Source of the DNA: Sphingopyxis sp. CCNWLW2
GTDB taxonomy: Bacteria; Pseudomonadota; Alphaproteobacteria; Sphingomonadales; Sphingomonadaceae
NCBI RefSeq assembly: GCF_037095755.1
Contig: NZ_JBAWKJ010000002.1
Location: forward strand, 62,001 to 126,000
Direction of reading: 5' to 3'
Length of the DNA stretch: 64,000 nucleotides
In this document: positions 1-8,365 of the stretch, piece after piece
Layout of the letters: every line of letters begins with the position of its first letter
Numbering within the stretch: the first letter of the stretch is position 1
Notes under the pieces: model-generated
What the model was told of the DNA's origin: nothing
Database searches by the model: none
What the model saw: the letters and a program-made list of their open reading frames with translations, nothing else
Translations under genes and position numbers: made by a program

Positions 1-675
1 GCCGTCGTCGGTCGTCGGCGTGCCGGTCAGCATATTGACCGTCCAGTTCATCGAGCTGATCGGCCCGAATTCGCTGAACAGCGCCATCGCGGCGGGGGGT
101 AGGGCGTCGCCCATCGCGAGCAGCGCAACGGCGGGATGGCATGCCGGCTCCTCGACGAAGCGGACCCAGGTCAGATATTCGCCGACCTCGCTTTTCCAGC
201 CGAAGCGCGGGCCGGTGGTCGGGCGCATGTCGAAATGGCGCGTGAAGGGCGGGCGTGCATGATGCTCGGGCACCGGCGCCAGCGTCTCGGGATCGGGCGC
301 GTCGGGCACCGACAGGCGATCATGGTCGAGGTGGCTCTTGCGGTCGCCCGAAAAGGCAAAGACCGCGGCGGTGCCGAAGCCTTGGTCGCTCGACACGCCG
401 GCGTCGATGAACAGCGACGATTTCGACTGGCGCAGCACGCGCGCTTCGACGGTGCAATCGCCGCCCACCGGACCGACGAAGCTGATCTGCGCATAGCGCA
501 GCGGGGTTTCGGTGGGATGGAGCACCATCGTGCCCGCGAGCGCGACCGCCGAACTGATCCCGCCATAGGCGGTGCGACCCTGCATCCATCCTTCGTCGAT
601 ATGCGCTTTGGCCACGCCCTCTTCGGTGCGCAGCGTCGAAAGCAGCGCGTCGAGCGCGCTGGGAGAGGTCGTCAT
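1..675 (-). CDS. Acyl-CoA thioesterase family protein (3' end cut by window edge)
   Basis: 225 codons are visible from ATG at 675; the C-terminus lies off the left edge. The translation has the features of a double hot-dog TesB/thioesterase-superfamily protein: an N-terminal EGWMQGRTAYGG segment, then GPVGGDCTVEARVLRQ, and a second hot-dog beginning near MRPTTGPRFGW. Proteins of this family hydrolyse acyl-CoA thioesters in the cytoplasm; the chain-length preference cannot be read here. It lies 7 bp downstream of the reductase at 683-1855 on the same strand, so the two are probably co-transcribed. An exact family assignment needs the missing C-terminus. Confidence 0.8.
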   Translation of the reverse strand, partial: MTTSPSALDALLSTLRTEEGVAKAHIDEGWMQGRTAYGGISSAVALAGTMVLHPTETPLRYAQISFVGPVGGDCTVEARVLRQSKSSLFIDAGVSSDQGFGTAAVFAFSGDRKSHLDHDRLSVPDAPDPETLAPVPEHHARPPFTRHFDMRPTTGPRFGWKSEVGEYLTWVRFVEEPACHPAVALLAMGDALPPAAMALFSEFGPISSMNWTVNMLTGTPTTDDG

Positions 676-682
676 GGGTCTC

Positions 683-1855
683 TTATTCCTCGATCTGGAA
701 AGTCAGTCCGGCATTGGCGGTCAGCCGCTCGATCAGCGCGTCGCCGAGCAGCGCGCCCGGGGTCCAGACGCCGCCTTTGCCCTTGTTCGCGAGCAGCGCG
801 ATGCCCGTTTCGGCGAGCATCTTCGACGTCGAGCCATAGCCGGGGTCGCGGTCGCCCTGGACGCTCGCGCGCACCGTGGTGCCGTCGGGATATTCGCCGA
901 TGAAGAGGATGTCGTAAAAACCGTTCTCGCGCTCTTCCTTGCTCGGGCCTTCGCCGGGCTTGAGCGTCGATTCGCCAAAGGGATTCGCCTTCGCCATCGC
1001 TTCGGCCATCGCTTTCCCCGCGTCGCCGATCGTCGTCATCACCATCTCATCGTACACAAGGTCTTCGCCCCACGGATGGCCGAGCAGGAAATTGGTGCGG
1101 TGGACGTTCTTGGTGTTGATCGGCGCCATCACGAAGGGGGCGGTCCAGGTGCCCGTCGCGCTGTCATATTCGGGGATCAGCCCGGTCGGCTGCGATGGGC
1201 CCTCGAAGCCGGGAGTCAGCGCGAAACTCGACCGCAGTAGCAGCGCGAGCGAGGGCTTTTTCGCGATGGCTTTGAGCGTTTCGGTGAGGCTGGCGATCGT
1301 GCCGCCCGACGCGCCGCCCGCCATCTTGCGGACGCGGCCCTTGACGCGCGGAGCGGGTTTGCCGTGGCGCTTGACGGCTTCGGCCTGCAGGAAATGGACG
1401 CCGAGGTCGAACGGGATGCTGTCGAAACCGCAGCTGAAGGTGATGCGCGCGCTCGATGCCTTCGCCGCGTCCTGATGCGCGTCGATCATATCGCGCATCC
1501 AGCCGGGTTCGCCGCAAAGGTCGGCGTAGGCGGTGCCCGCCTTGACGCAGGCAGCGACGAGTTCGCCCCCGTAAAGCTGGTACGGGCCGACCGTGGTCAG
1601 GATGACCTCGGCGCGCGCCGCCATCGCATCGAGGCTGGCGGGATCGCTCGCGTCGGCGACCACCAGCGGGGTGTCCTTGGGCGCGCCGATGAGGTCGCGG
1701 ACCTCGGCAAGCTTTTCGGCGCTGCGCCCCGCCATCGCCCATTTCGGCGCGTCCTTGCGGCCCGCATAATGGGCGCTGAGATATTCGGCGACTAGGCGGC
1801 CGGTAAAGCCGGTTGCGCCATAGACGATGATGTCGAACTCGCGGGTCCCCGCCAT
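683..1855 (-). CDS. Saccharopine dehydrogenase-like NAD(P)-binding reductase (trans-acting enoyl reductase type)
   Basis: 390 aa. An N-terminal Rossmann motif GATGFTG (residues 13-19) and a later CGEPGWMRDMID segment fit the saccharopine dehydrogenase NADP-binding family, in the branch that includes trans-acting enoyl reductases of mycobacteria. True lysine-pathway saccharopine dehydrogenases are less likely given the acyl-CoA thioesterase neighbour. Two in-frame ATGs exist. The one at 1861 abuts the GGGAG ribosome site, while ATG 1855 has normal spacing, so I chose 1855. The upstream region carries a palindromic operator-like site (1867-1883). The substrate is unknown; lipid or branched acyl modification is inferred from family and context only. 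Confidence 0.82.
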   Translation of the reverse strand: MAGTREFDIIVYGATGFTGRLVAEYLSAHYAGRKDAPKWAMAGRSAEKLAEVRDLIGAPKDTPLVVADASDPASLDAMAARAEVILTTVGPYQLYGGELVAACVKAGTAYADLCGEPGWMRDMIDAHQDAAKASSARITFSCGFDSIPFDLGVHFLQAEAVKRHGKPAPRVKGRVRKMAGGASGGTIASLTETLKAIAKKPSLALLLRSSFALTPGFEGPSQPTGLIPEYDSATGTWTAPFVMAPINTKNVHRTNFLLGHPWGEDLVYDEMVMTTIGDAGKAMAEAMAKANPFGESTLKPGEGPSKEERENGFYDILFIGEYPDGTTVRASVQGDRDPGYGSTSKMLAETGIALLANKGKGGVWTPGALLGDALIERLTANAGLTFQIEE

Positions 1856-1866
1856 GGCCATTCTCC

Positions 1867-1883
1867 CTTTACGTAAACGTTAA
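1867..1883 (-). promoter_or_regulatory. LiuR/MerR-like operator candidate
   Basis: Read on the minus strand this is TTAACGTTTACGTAAAG, a near-palindrome around TTTACGTAAA just upstream of the reductase start. It resembles the LiuR-type (MerR family) operators known for branched-chain acyl-CoA catabolism in proteobacteria. No regulator gene is in the window, so the assignment rests on motif similarity alone. Confidence 0.4.
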
Positions 1884-1926
1884 GTGGAGGCTAGCGCAGG
1901 CGGGGAAGCTTGCCAAGCGCGAAGGT

Positions 1927-2439
1927 CTAGCGGCGCCAGAAGGGGCGTTTTTCCACCGCCACGGGCGTGCCGATCGCCTCCGCTCGGCCCTCGGCGCGTG
2001 CGACGCGGAGTTCGGCGTCGGTGGCGTGTTCCTGCGCGCGATGCGTGGCCAACTCGGCGCGGCGACGCTGGCGCAGCGCATCGTAGCTCCAGCGCGTGTG
2101 GCCATAGCCGAAGAGGCAGAGCAGACCGCCCGCGATCGCCAGATTCTTCATCGCCGCCATCGCCTGCACCGGGTCGGTGAACTCGCGGTGAAAGAAGAGG
2201 ATCGTGGCGAGGACGAAGCCCGCGAGCAGGATCGACACCAGCCGCACGGCGATGCCGAGCGCGATGCAGATGCCCGCGATCAGCTCGAAGAGGCCGACCG
2301 GGATGGCGAGCCCGCCGGGCAGGCCGGAGGTCGCGATCATCGCGGTGGTGTCGGACACATGGATCAGCTTGTTGACCCCCGACACGATGAAAATCAACGC
2401 GATGAACAGGCGGCCGATGAATACGGCGATCATGGACAT
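1927..2439 (-). CDS. DoxX family membrane protein
   Basis: 170 aa with four hydrophobic segments in the first ~125 residues (VFIGRLFIALIFIVSGVNKL; the region around GLAIPVGLFELIAG; VRLVSILLAGFVLATILFF; and the NLAIAGGLLCLFGYG segment), the usual DoxX layout. The charged C-terminal tail (~45 residues, rich in Arg/Glu/Ala) is an extension. ATG at 2439 has a GGAGG site 9 nt upstream. DoxX-like proteins are inner-membrane proteins, some tied to quinone or thiol redox; no specific role can be assigned. It stands alone between the reductase and the GH5 gene. Confidence 0.85.
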   Translation of the reverse strand: MSMIAVFIGRLFIALIFIVSGVNKLIHVSDTTAMIATSGLPGGLAIPVGLFELIAGICIALGIAVRLVSILLAGFVLATILFFHREFTDPVQAMAAMKNLAIAGGLLCLFGYGHTRWSYDALRQRRRAELATHRAQEHATDAELRVARAEGRAEAIGTPVAVEKRPFWRR

Positions 2440-2510
2440 GGATCATATCCTCCAAACAGGCCCCGTCCGCTTGTGCAGACAGGACGCGCGGGAGGCGATC
2501 GGGTTCCGGC

Positions 2511-4232
2511 CTAGCGCGGGGTAAAGACCAGCTCGGCGACCTCGCAGTCGCTGCAATCGAAGGCGCGGAGGGTGGCGGTGCCGGGCCCGGCGGGCAGGTC
2601 GACGTCGGCGAGTTTGACGATCTGCCATGCCGTGCTTGCGGGGATGGCGACGCCGCGTTCGTCGAGGCCGATGCGACCGCCCTTTGCCGAGCGCGCGCGC
2701 GCGGCGACGGTCCAGCGTCCCGCCTTGGCGACATCGGCGCTGTAACGCATATACTCGCCGGTGACGAAATCGCTGACATAGGGCGTGCCATCGGCCGCGC
2801 GCGCGATATCGACCCCGTCGTTACGGTACGTCGTGCCGTTGTTCCACGGCGTCCGCTCGCCGCCGGTCGCGACATGATAATTGGCGTCGACTGTATCCTG
2901 ATAGGCGACACCCGGCGGGCCGAGGTCATAATCGGCGGCGGCGACGGTCAGCGGCGTGCTGTCCAGCGTGCGGGCGACGAAGGAACGGTAGCTCGCGTCG
3001 CGCGGCTGGCGGAACATCGCGTCGATCACGTCGGGTTTGGGGATGTTCTTGTCGAAGCGCGTGTTTTCGGCGAGCTGCATCATCGCGGCGAACGCCTCGT
3101 CGGCGCCGGGTTTCGGGCCCTTGCCCGTCATCCATGCGACGATCTTCATCCACCCGTCGCCGGCGACGATTTCGAGCGGCTGGTTGAAGCCGATCTTCTT
3201 GAGCGGCCAGAAATTCCAGCCGATGCCGTCGCCTTCGACCAGCGCGATCGCGTCGCGATACCAGCCGTTGCTGTTCTCGCCCGACTCGCCAAGCCAGATG
3301 GGGCGGTTATAGCTGGTGCGCAGCGCCTTGATCTCGGCGATGCTCGCTTCGTCGTTGCGGTTCCAGTATTTGTGGAAGCTCAGCACCATATTGGCGTCCC
3401 ACGCGGGCGGCAGGCCCTTGTAATTATTGCCCCAGCAATTGCCCTCGATGATCACGATATGTTTGGTGTCGACCTTGCGGATCGCTGCGGTGATCCGCTG
3501 CTGCAGGCCCCAGACCGCCTTATTCTCGGTCTCGTCGCAGCCATTGCCCTTGCCGGGGGTCGCAAAGCTCCAATTGGGCTCGTTGATGAGGTCATAGGCG
3601 CCGATCCACGGCTCGTCCTTGTAGCGTGCCGCGAGCTTGCTCCACAGCGCGACGGTCTTGCGCTGGTTCTCCTCGCTCTGCCACAGCGACGGCTTGGCGG
3701 GGTCGCGGTCGGAGATGGCGAGGTCGTTGCCCTGACCGCCGGGCGCGGCGTGGAGGTCGAGGATCAGCCAGATGCCGTTCGCCTTGCTCCACGCGAGCAG
3801 GCGGTCGATGCGCTGGAAACCCTCCTCGTGCCACGTGTCTTCACCGGCTTTGGGTTCCTTGTCGGCGGGCAGGGTGAGCTGGTCGAAATGGATCGGCAGC
3901 CGCACCGAGTTGAAGCCCCATTTCGCCATCGCGGCGATGTCGGCCTCGGTCGTGTGGTTGTCGATCCACGCGCGGTAGAATTGAGCCGTACGTTCCTCGC
4001 CGACAAGTTCGACGAGCTTCGCGCGGATTTTATGCTGCTGCCCGACCTCGCCGAGCTTCAGCATATAACCTTCCTGCAGCATCCAGCCGCCGAGCCCCAT
4101 GCCGCGCAGGATGACGGGTTTGCCCGATCCGTCGACGATCTCGGTCCCCTCGACCTTCAGAAAGCCTTCGGCGTGCGCGGTGGTGGAGGAAAGCAGCGCG
4201 GCGAGCGCGTATGCGACGGTGCGGACGTTCAT
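2511..4232 (-). CDS. Secreted glycoside hydrolase family 5 (cellulase-like) with C-terminal beta-sandwich module
   Basis: 573 aa. A signal peptide ends near residue 21 (STTAHA), so the protein is exported. The GH5 barrel spans roughly 25-400: RLPIHF (111-116), the acid/base Glu218 in LINEPN, and the nucleophile Glu316 in WLGESGE. About 170 C-terminal residues form a separate region with a CBM6/35-like beta-sandwich character, which would bind carbohydrate. The likely activity is endo-beta-glucanase or beta-mannosidase type hydrolysis of plant or exogenous polysaccharide. The gene is monocistronic and has a LacI-type operator-like palindrome 26 nt upstream of its start. Confidence 0.88.
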   Translation of the reverse strand: MNVRTVAYALAALLSSTTAHAEGFLKVEGTEIVDGSGKPVILRGMGLGGWMLQEGYMLKLGEVGQQHKIRAKLVELVGEERTAQFYRAWIDNHTTEADIAAMAKWGFNSVRLPIHFDQLTLPADKEPKAGEDTWHEEGFQRIDRLLAWSKANGIWLILDLHAAPGGQGNDLAISDRDPAKPSLWQSEENQRKTVALWSKLAARYKDEPWIGAYDLINEPNWSFATPGKGNGCDETENKAVWGLQQRITAAIRKVDTKHIVIIEGNCWGNNYKGLPPAWDANMVLSFHKYWNRNDEASIAEIKALRTSYNRPIWLGESGENSNGWYRDAIALVEGDGIGWNFWPLKKIGFNQPLEIVAGDGWMKIVAWMTGKGPKPGADEAFAAMMQLAENTRFDKNIPKPDVIDAMFRQPRDASYRSFVARTLDSTPLTVAAADYDLGPPGVAYQDTVDANYHVATGGERTPWNNGTTYRNDGVDIARAADGTPYVSDFVTGEYMRYSADVAKAGRWTVAARARSAKGGRIGLDERGVAIPASTAWQIVKLADVDLPAGPGTATLRAFDCSDCEVAELVFTPR

Positions 4233-4257
4233 GGCCTCATCCCCATGTTCTGATTTA

Positions 4258-4271
4258 TGGGAACGTTATCA
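4258..4271 (-). promoter_or_regulatory. LacI-family operator candidate upstream of GH5
   Basis: TGGGAACGTTATCA fits the LacI/GalR operator pattern (TG..A.CG.T..CA) with the central CG. It sits 26-39 nt before the GH5 start codon, where a repressor would block transcription. No LacI regulator is in the window. Confidence 0.45.
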
Positions 4272-4313
4272 ATTTTCGCTGTCAGGGCAAGCGCGTTAGC
4301 GTCAGTCGCGGTA

Positions 4314-4868
4314 TCACAGCTTGGGCAGCGTGACGCCCTTTTGCCCCATATATTTGCCCGCGCGATCGGCGTAGCTCGTCTCGCACGGCTCATTGCCCTG
4401 CAGGAACAGGAACTGGCACGCGCCTTCGTTCGCGTAGATTTTGGCGGGCAGGGGGGTGGTGTTCGAAAATTCGAGCGTCACATGGCCTTCCCAGCCGGGC
4501 TCGAGCGGGGTGACGTTCACGATGATGCCGCAGCGCGCATAGGTCGACTTGCCGAGGCAGATGACGAGGATATCGCGCGGGATGCGGAAATATTCGACCG
4601 TGCGCGCCAAGGCAAAGCTGTTCGGCGGGATGATGCAGACGTCGGTTTCGCGGTCGACGAAATTCTTGGGGTCGAATTCCTTGGGGTCGACCGTGGTCGA
4701 ATCAATGTTGGTGAAAATCTTGAACTCGGGCGCGACGCGCGCGTCATAGCCGTAGGAGGAGAGGCCGTAGCTGATGCAGCCGTCGCGGCGCTGCGCCTCC
4801 ACGAAAGGTTCGATCATGCCCTGCGTCTGGGCGGCTTCGCGAATCCAGCGGTCGGAAAGAATGGCCAT
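4314..4868 (-). CDS. dcd: dCTP deaminase
   Basis: 184 aa, the usual length for Dcd. It deaminates dCTP to dUTP in the pyrimidine deoxynucleotide pathway. Conserved blocks are present: QPFVEAQ-like N-terminus, [10 protein letters not shown], the GKSTYARCG nucleotide-binding loop, and [14 protein letters not shown], which carries the catalytic Glu. Start ATG 4868 gives MAILSDRWI, the common N-terminus; an open frame continues upstream but is not conserved-looking. It lies 38 bp downstream of cdd, so two pyrimidine deaminases are adjacent. Confidence 0.96.
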   Translation of the reverse strand: MAILSDRWIREAAQTQGMIEPFVEAQRRDGCISYGLSSYGYDARVAPEFKIFTNIDSTTVDPKEFDPKNFVDRETDVCIIPPNSFALARTVEYFRIPRDILVICLGKSTYARCGIIVNVTPLEPGWEGHVTLEFSNTTPLPAKIYANEGACQFLFLQGNEPCETSYADRAGKYMGQKGVTLPKL

Positions 4869-4906
4869 GGTGTCTCTTGTCGGTCCTGTGGGGGTTGCGC
4901 AAGCGG

Positions 4907-5356
4907 TCAGTCGATGAGGCCGAGGTCCTTGGGACCAAAGGCCGCGGGCAGCAGCTCGCTGAGCCGGTAGCTCATCACCGCGCTGCCGTCGCCCGAGGCG
5001 CAATGGACGAGGATATCGGTCTTCGACCGCTCGGCGGCTTCGTTGAGGATCTGGCGGCAGCGGCCACACGGATTGACCGGGTCGGTGCCGATGAGCGCAT
5101 CGCCGTCGGGGCGCCCGCCGACGATCGCGACCTCGGCGAGCTCGCCGATCCAACCTTCGTTCGCGATCTTCGCCACCGCTGCGGTTTCGGCGCAGAGCGT
5201 AAGGCCATAGCTCGCGTTCTCGACATTCGCGCCGGTGACGACATCGCCATTCTTCAGGAGCAGCGCAGCGCCGACGTGGAAGCCCGAATAGGGCGCATAG
5301 GCGCGGCTCGCGGCGTCGCGCGCGGCGTCGATCAGGGCATCGCGGTCCTCACTCAT
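4907..5356 (-). CDS. cdd: Cytidine deaminase
   Basis: 149 aa. The zinc-binding CAE motif ([10 protein letters not shown]) and PCGRC are present, along with the substrate-binding [10 protein letters not shown] segment. It deaminates cytidine and deoxycytidine in pyrimidine salvage. Its ATG overlaps the stop of the upstream GH25 gene in an ATGA (5353-5356), so translation is probably coupled. It has the length of the tetrameric single-domain type. Confidence 0.96.
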   Translation of the reverse strand: MSEDRDALIDAARDAASRAYAPYSGFHVGAALLLKNGDVVTGANVENASYGLTLCAETAAVAKIANEGWIGELAEVAIVGGRPDGDALIGTDPVNPCGRCRQILNEAAERSKTDILVHCASGDGSAVMSYRLSELLPAAFGPKDLGLID

Positions 5357-6108
5357 CGCATCTCTCCTTGCGGGCGCAGCGCATTCCAGCCGACGGTGCC
5401 CTCGGCGCCCGACAGGCGGACATAATCATTCGCCTGCCACATCGCCCAGGGGTGCGCGCCATAATCGGGTTCGAAAAAGTCGCGGCGCAGCCAGGTCGTG
5501 CGCGCGATGCCCTGCGTCACCTTGTAGTCGCTCTCGAACGCCGGGCCGGGGGCGATGACGCTCTGCTTGCCCATATGCGCCTCGATCTGCGCCAGAAAGG
5601 TCGCGAGTTCGGACAAGAGCAGCGCGCGCGTCGGGCGGTCCGGGCAGCGGTCGTCATAGTCGAGCCAGACGACCGCGGGGAGGGCGTCGGCGCGGCGCGG
5701 GACGTGGCGGATGAAATTGGCGGCCTGATCGGTCGCGAGTTGGCAGAGGCTGTAGCGGTGGATCGCGCCCGCCTGCACGCCGGCTTCGCGCGCGCCGGTC
5801 ATGTTGCGCGCGAACTTCGGGTCAACGGCGGCCGAACCGTCGGTTCCCACGATATAGGCGAAATCGGCGCCCGCGGCCTTGATCGACCCCCAACGGACAT
5901 CGCCATTGCCCGCGTCGATCGTCACGCCCTGCGTCGGATAGAGCGTGCGGTCGGGGGTCCAGCGCGCGGCCCACCACAAGGCGAGGCCGGCGGCGAGGAG
6001 CAGGAGCACGATCGCGGCGCCGATCCGGCGCAGCAGGCGCGCGGTCGCGGCGCGCCACGCGGCCAGCGTTCCGTTCGCCTTTCCGCCCCTGATTGCCCCC
6101 GTCGCCAT
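5353..6108 (-). CDS. GH25-fold (lysozyme-like) membrane-anchored protein with altered active site
   Basis: 251 aa from ATG 6108. One transmembrane helix (about 30-48) follows an Arg-rich cytoplasmic tail, giving a type II anchor with the domain in the periplasm. The domain shows GH25 landmarks: GVTIDAGNG (first Asp65), FAYIVGTDG, FARNMTGAREAG and a Y/W-rich C-terminus. The strand that normally carries the catalytic DxE reads LDYDD (Asp150-Tyr-Asp152), so the usual Glu is an Asp. It may cleave peptidoglycan weakly, or be a binding or non-enzymatic derivative. Coupled to cdd by a 4-bp overlap, with its start 2 bp after the stop of UPF0262. Confidence 0.78.
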   Translation of the reverse strand: MATGAIRGGKANGTLAAWRAATARLLRRIGAAIVLLLLAAGLALWWAARWTPDRTLYPTQGVTIDAGNGDVRWGSIKAAGADFAYIVGTDGSAAVDPKFARNMTGAREAGVQAGAIHRYSLCQLATDQAANFIRHVPRRADALPAVVWLDYDDRCPDRPTRALLLSELATFLAQIEAHMGKQSVIAPGPAFESDYKVTQGIARTTWLRRDFFEPDYGAHPWAMWQANDYVRLSGAEGTVGWNALRPQGEMR

Positions 6109-6110
6109 CC

Positions 6111-6608
6111 CTAACCCTTGATGTGCAGCACGCAGATCAGCGTGAACAATCGTCGCGCCGTGTCGAAATCGACCGCGATCTTGCCGTCGAGCCGGTCCAT
6201 CAGCATTTCGGCGGCCTCGTTGTGCAGGCCGCGCCGCGCCATGTCGACGGTCTCGATTTGCTGCGCGGTCGAGGTCTTGATCGCCTGATAATAAGAGTCG
6301 CAAATCGCGAAATAGTCGCGGATCGGGCGGCGGAAACGGCCGAGGCCTAGGATGATCGCCTCGAGCGGCGAGCCATCTTCGCGTGAAATTTCAAAGATCA
6401 ACCGGCCATCCTCTACACGCAGCATCAAGCGGTAGGGGCCGGCATAGCCATCCGCATGCCCGCGCTGCGGCACGAACTTGTTATCTTCGATCAGGTCGAA
6501 GATCGCGACGCGGCGTTCCTGCTCGACATCGGGATTGCGCCAGACGATCGACCCTTCGTCGAGTTCGACCGAAATGATCCGTTGTTTCGAGGGGTCTGCG
6601 TGGTTCAT
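6111..6608 (-). CDS. UPF0262 family protein
   Basis: 165 aa, the normal length for UPF0262, an alphaproteobacterial family of unknown function. Conserved segments include VAIFDLIEDN, PYRLMLRVEDGRL, GRFRRPIRDYF and the C-terminal TARRLFTLICVLH. No signal peptide or membrane segment, so it is cytoplasmic. It heads the operon UPF0262-GH25-cdd-dcd and is divergent from dnaB, sharing a 115-bp promoter region with it. I can assign no biochemical role. Confidence 0.92.
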   Translation of the reverse strand: MNHADPSKQRIISVELDEGSIVWRNPDVEQERRVAIFDLIEDNKFVPQRGHADGYAGPYRLMLRVEDGRLIFEISREDGSPLEAIILGLGRFRRPIRDYFAICDSYYQAIKTSTAQQIETVDMARRGLHNEAAEMLMDRLDGKIAVDFDTARRLFTLICVLHIKG

Positions 6609-6652
6609 GCTGTCCGTGCTTCTACTTGGCCGGAGGCGAAGGGCAAGCCGAC

Positions 6653-6661
6653 TTATTCACA
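6653..6661 (+). promoter_or_regulatory. DnaA-box-like site upstream of dnaB
   Basis: TTATTCACA fits the DnaA box consensus TTWTNCACA exactly. A second, weaker CATTCCACA follows at 6663-6671, and TATGAT at 6674-6679 could serve as a -10 element. The position between UPF0262 and dnaB suggests possible control by DnaA. Confidence 0.45.
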
Positions 6662-6723
6662 GCATTCCACAGTTATGATAGGCTGGGCGACATCGCCGGT
6701 TGCGCCGCCTCGGGCACCGGCCC

Positions 6724-8247
6724 ATGAAGATTGCGATGCCCGAACTAGCCCTTATCCCGACCGCCGTCGCCAGTGGTGACGCGCGCCAAATGCCGCGTAA
6801 TATCGAGGCCGAGGCCGCGTTTCTCGGCGCGATTCTGATCGACAACCGAGTCGTCGAGGACCTGCCCGTCGCGCTCAACCCCGAACATTTCTTCGAACCG
6901 CTGCACGGCCGCATCTTCCAGCAGACGATGGCGCTGATCGAGCGTAACAGCATCGCGACCCCGGTGACGCTGAAGCCCTATTTCGAGGCTGACGAGGCGA
7001 TGAAGGCGGTTGGCGGCGTGGGTTACCTCGCACAGCTCACCGGCAGCGGCGCGGGCCTGATCGGCGCGCGCGACTTCGCGCGGCAGATTTTCGACCTCGC
7101 GCTGCTCCGCGAACTCGCGGGCGTTGGGCGCACGCTCGTCGACAATGCGCTCGACACCAGCGAACGCGTCGATCCGCAGGCGCAGATCGAGGAAGCCGAA
7201 ACGGCGCTCTACCGCGTCGCGGGCGGCGAGGCCGAGATGGGGTCGGTCAAGAATTTCAGCCAGGCGAGCCTCGTGGCGCTGCAGGCGGCCGAGCGCGCGC
7301 TCAATTCGGGCGGCCATCTGTCGGGGATCACCACCGGCATCGCCAGCATGAACGCCAAGATCGGCGGCATGCACAATAGTGACTTGATGATCCTCGCGGG
7401 GCGTCCGGGCATGGGCAAGACCTCGCTCGCCACGAATATCGCGTATAACGCCGCCGAGCGTTTCCGCCGCGACGAGGACGATGGCATCCCGCCTGAGAAG
7501 AATATGGGCGCGAAGGTAGCCTTCTTCAGCCTCGAAATGTCCGCCGACCAGCTCGCGACGCGTGTGCTTGCCGAGCAATCGGGGGTGTCGGGCGAGGCGC
7601 TGCGCATGGGCAAGATCAGCAAGGAGCAGTTCCAGCAACTCTCCCGCGCCGCACAGCAGCTCCAGACCTTGCCGCTATTCATCGACGATACGCCGGGCCT
7701 GACGATCGCGGGCTTGCGCACTCGTGCGCGGCGCCTGCAGCGGCGCCACGGCATCGGCTTCATCATCGTCGACTATCTCCAGCTGCTCCAGGGCTCGTCG
7801 AAGAGCGGCGACAATCGTGTGCAGGAAATTTCGGAAATTTCGCGTGGTTTGAAGACGCTGGCGAAGGAACTTCATGTTCCGGTAATGGCGCTGTCGCAGC
7901 TCAGTCGTCAGGTCGAAAGCCGCGAGGACAAGCGTCCGCAGCTCTCCGACCTTCGCGAATCGGGCTCGATCGAGCAGGACGCCGACATGGTGCTCTTCGT
8001 GTTCCGCGAGGATTATTATGTCGCGGCGAAGGAGCCCAAGCGCCCGGTCGAGGGCGACGATGTCAAGATCCACGCGCAGCATGAGGAATGGGCGGCCGAA
8101 ATGGAGCGCGTCTTCGGTCTTGCCGAAGTGATCGTTGCGAAATCCCGCCACGGCTCGACCGGCAAGATCCGCATGCACTTCGAGGCGAAGACGACGAAGT
8201 TCAGCGACCTCGCCGACGACAGCATGGCGTTCGAGGATTATGAATAA
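6724..8247 (+). CDS. dnaB: Replicative DNA helicase DnaB
   Basis: 507 aa. The N-terminal DnaB domain begins PRNIEAEAAFLGAIL. The RecA-like C-terminal domain has Walker A GRPGMGKTS (Lys232), Walker B IIVDYLQLL, and the LSQLSRQVE and RESGSIEQDAD motifs. It is the hexameric 5'-3' helicase of the replisome. Two ATGs are plausible: 6724 (chosen) and 6736 (MPELAL). An insert-like charged loop around residues 250-265 (RRDEDDGIPPEKN) is typical of sphingomonads as far as I recall. The gene ends just before a palindromic repeat pair. Confidence 0.97.
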   Translation: MKIAMPELALIPTAVASGDARQMPRNIEAEAAFLGAILIDNRVVEDLPVALNPEHFFEPLHGRIFQQTMALIERNSIATPVTLKPYFEADEAMKAVGGVGYLAQLTGSGAGLIGARDFARQIFDLALLRELAGVGRTLVDNALDTSERVDPQAQIEEAETALYRVAGGEAEMGSVKNFSQASLVALQAAERALNSGGHLSGITTGIASMNAKIGGMHNSDLMILAGRPGMGKTSLATNIAYNAAERFRRDEDDGIPPEKNMGAKVAFFSLEMSADQLATRVLAEQSGVSGEALRMGKISKEQFQQLSRAAQQLQTLPLFIDDTPGLTIAGLRTRARRLQRRHGIGFIIVDYLQLLQGSSKSGDNRVQEISEISRGLKTLAKELHVPVMALSQLSRQVESREDKRPQLSDLRESGSIEQDADMVLFVFREDYYVAAKEPKRPVEGDDVKIHAQHEEWAAEMERVFGLAEVIVAKSRHGSTGKIRMHFEAKTTKFSDLADDSMAFEDYE

Positions 8248-8253
8248 TTAGCT

Positions 8254-8352
8254 GTGCCCCTGCGAAGGCAGGGGCCCATCACGAGCTCTCTCGGCCAGAA
8301 GCTGTGCTTTGCGGCATGGACCGGAGATGGGCCCCTGCCTTCGCAGGGGCAC
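8254..8352. repeat. REP-like inverted repeat pair between dnaB and cysH
   Basis: Two 27-nt arms (8254-8280 and 8326-8352) are perfect reverse complements. Each arm is itself a hairpin with stem CCCCTGC/GCAGGGG. The pair lies between the convergent ends of dnaB and cysH, where it could act as a two-way terminator. Palindromes of this composition are commonly dispersed in sphingomonad genomes, to my knowledge. Confidence 0.85.
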
Positions 8353-8365
8353 ACGCACTGTTATG

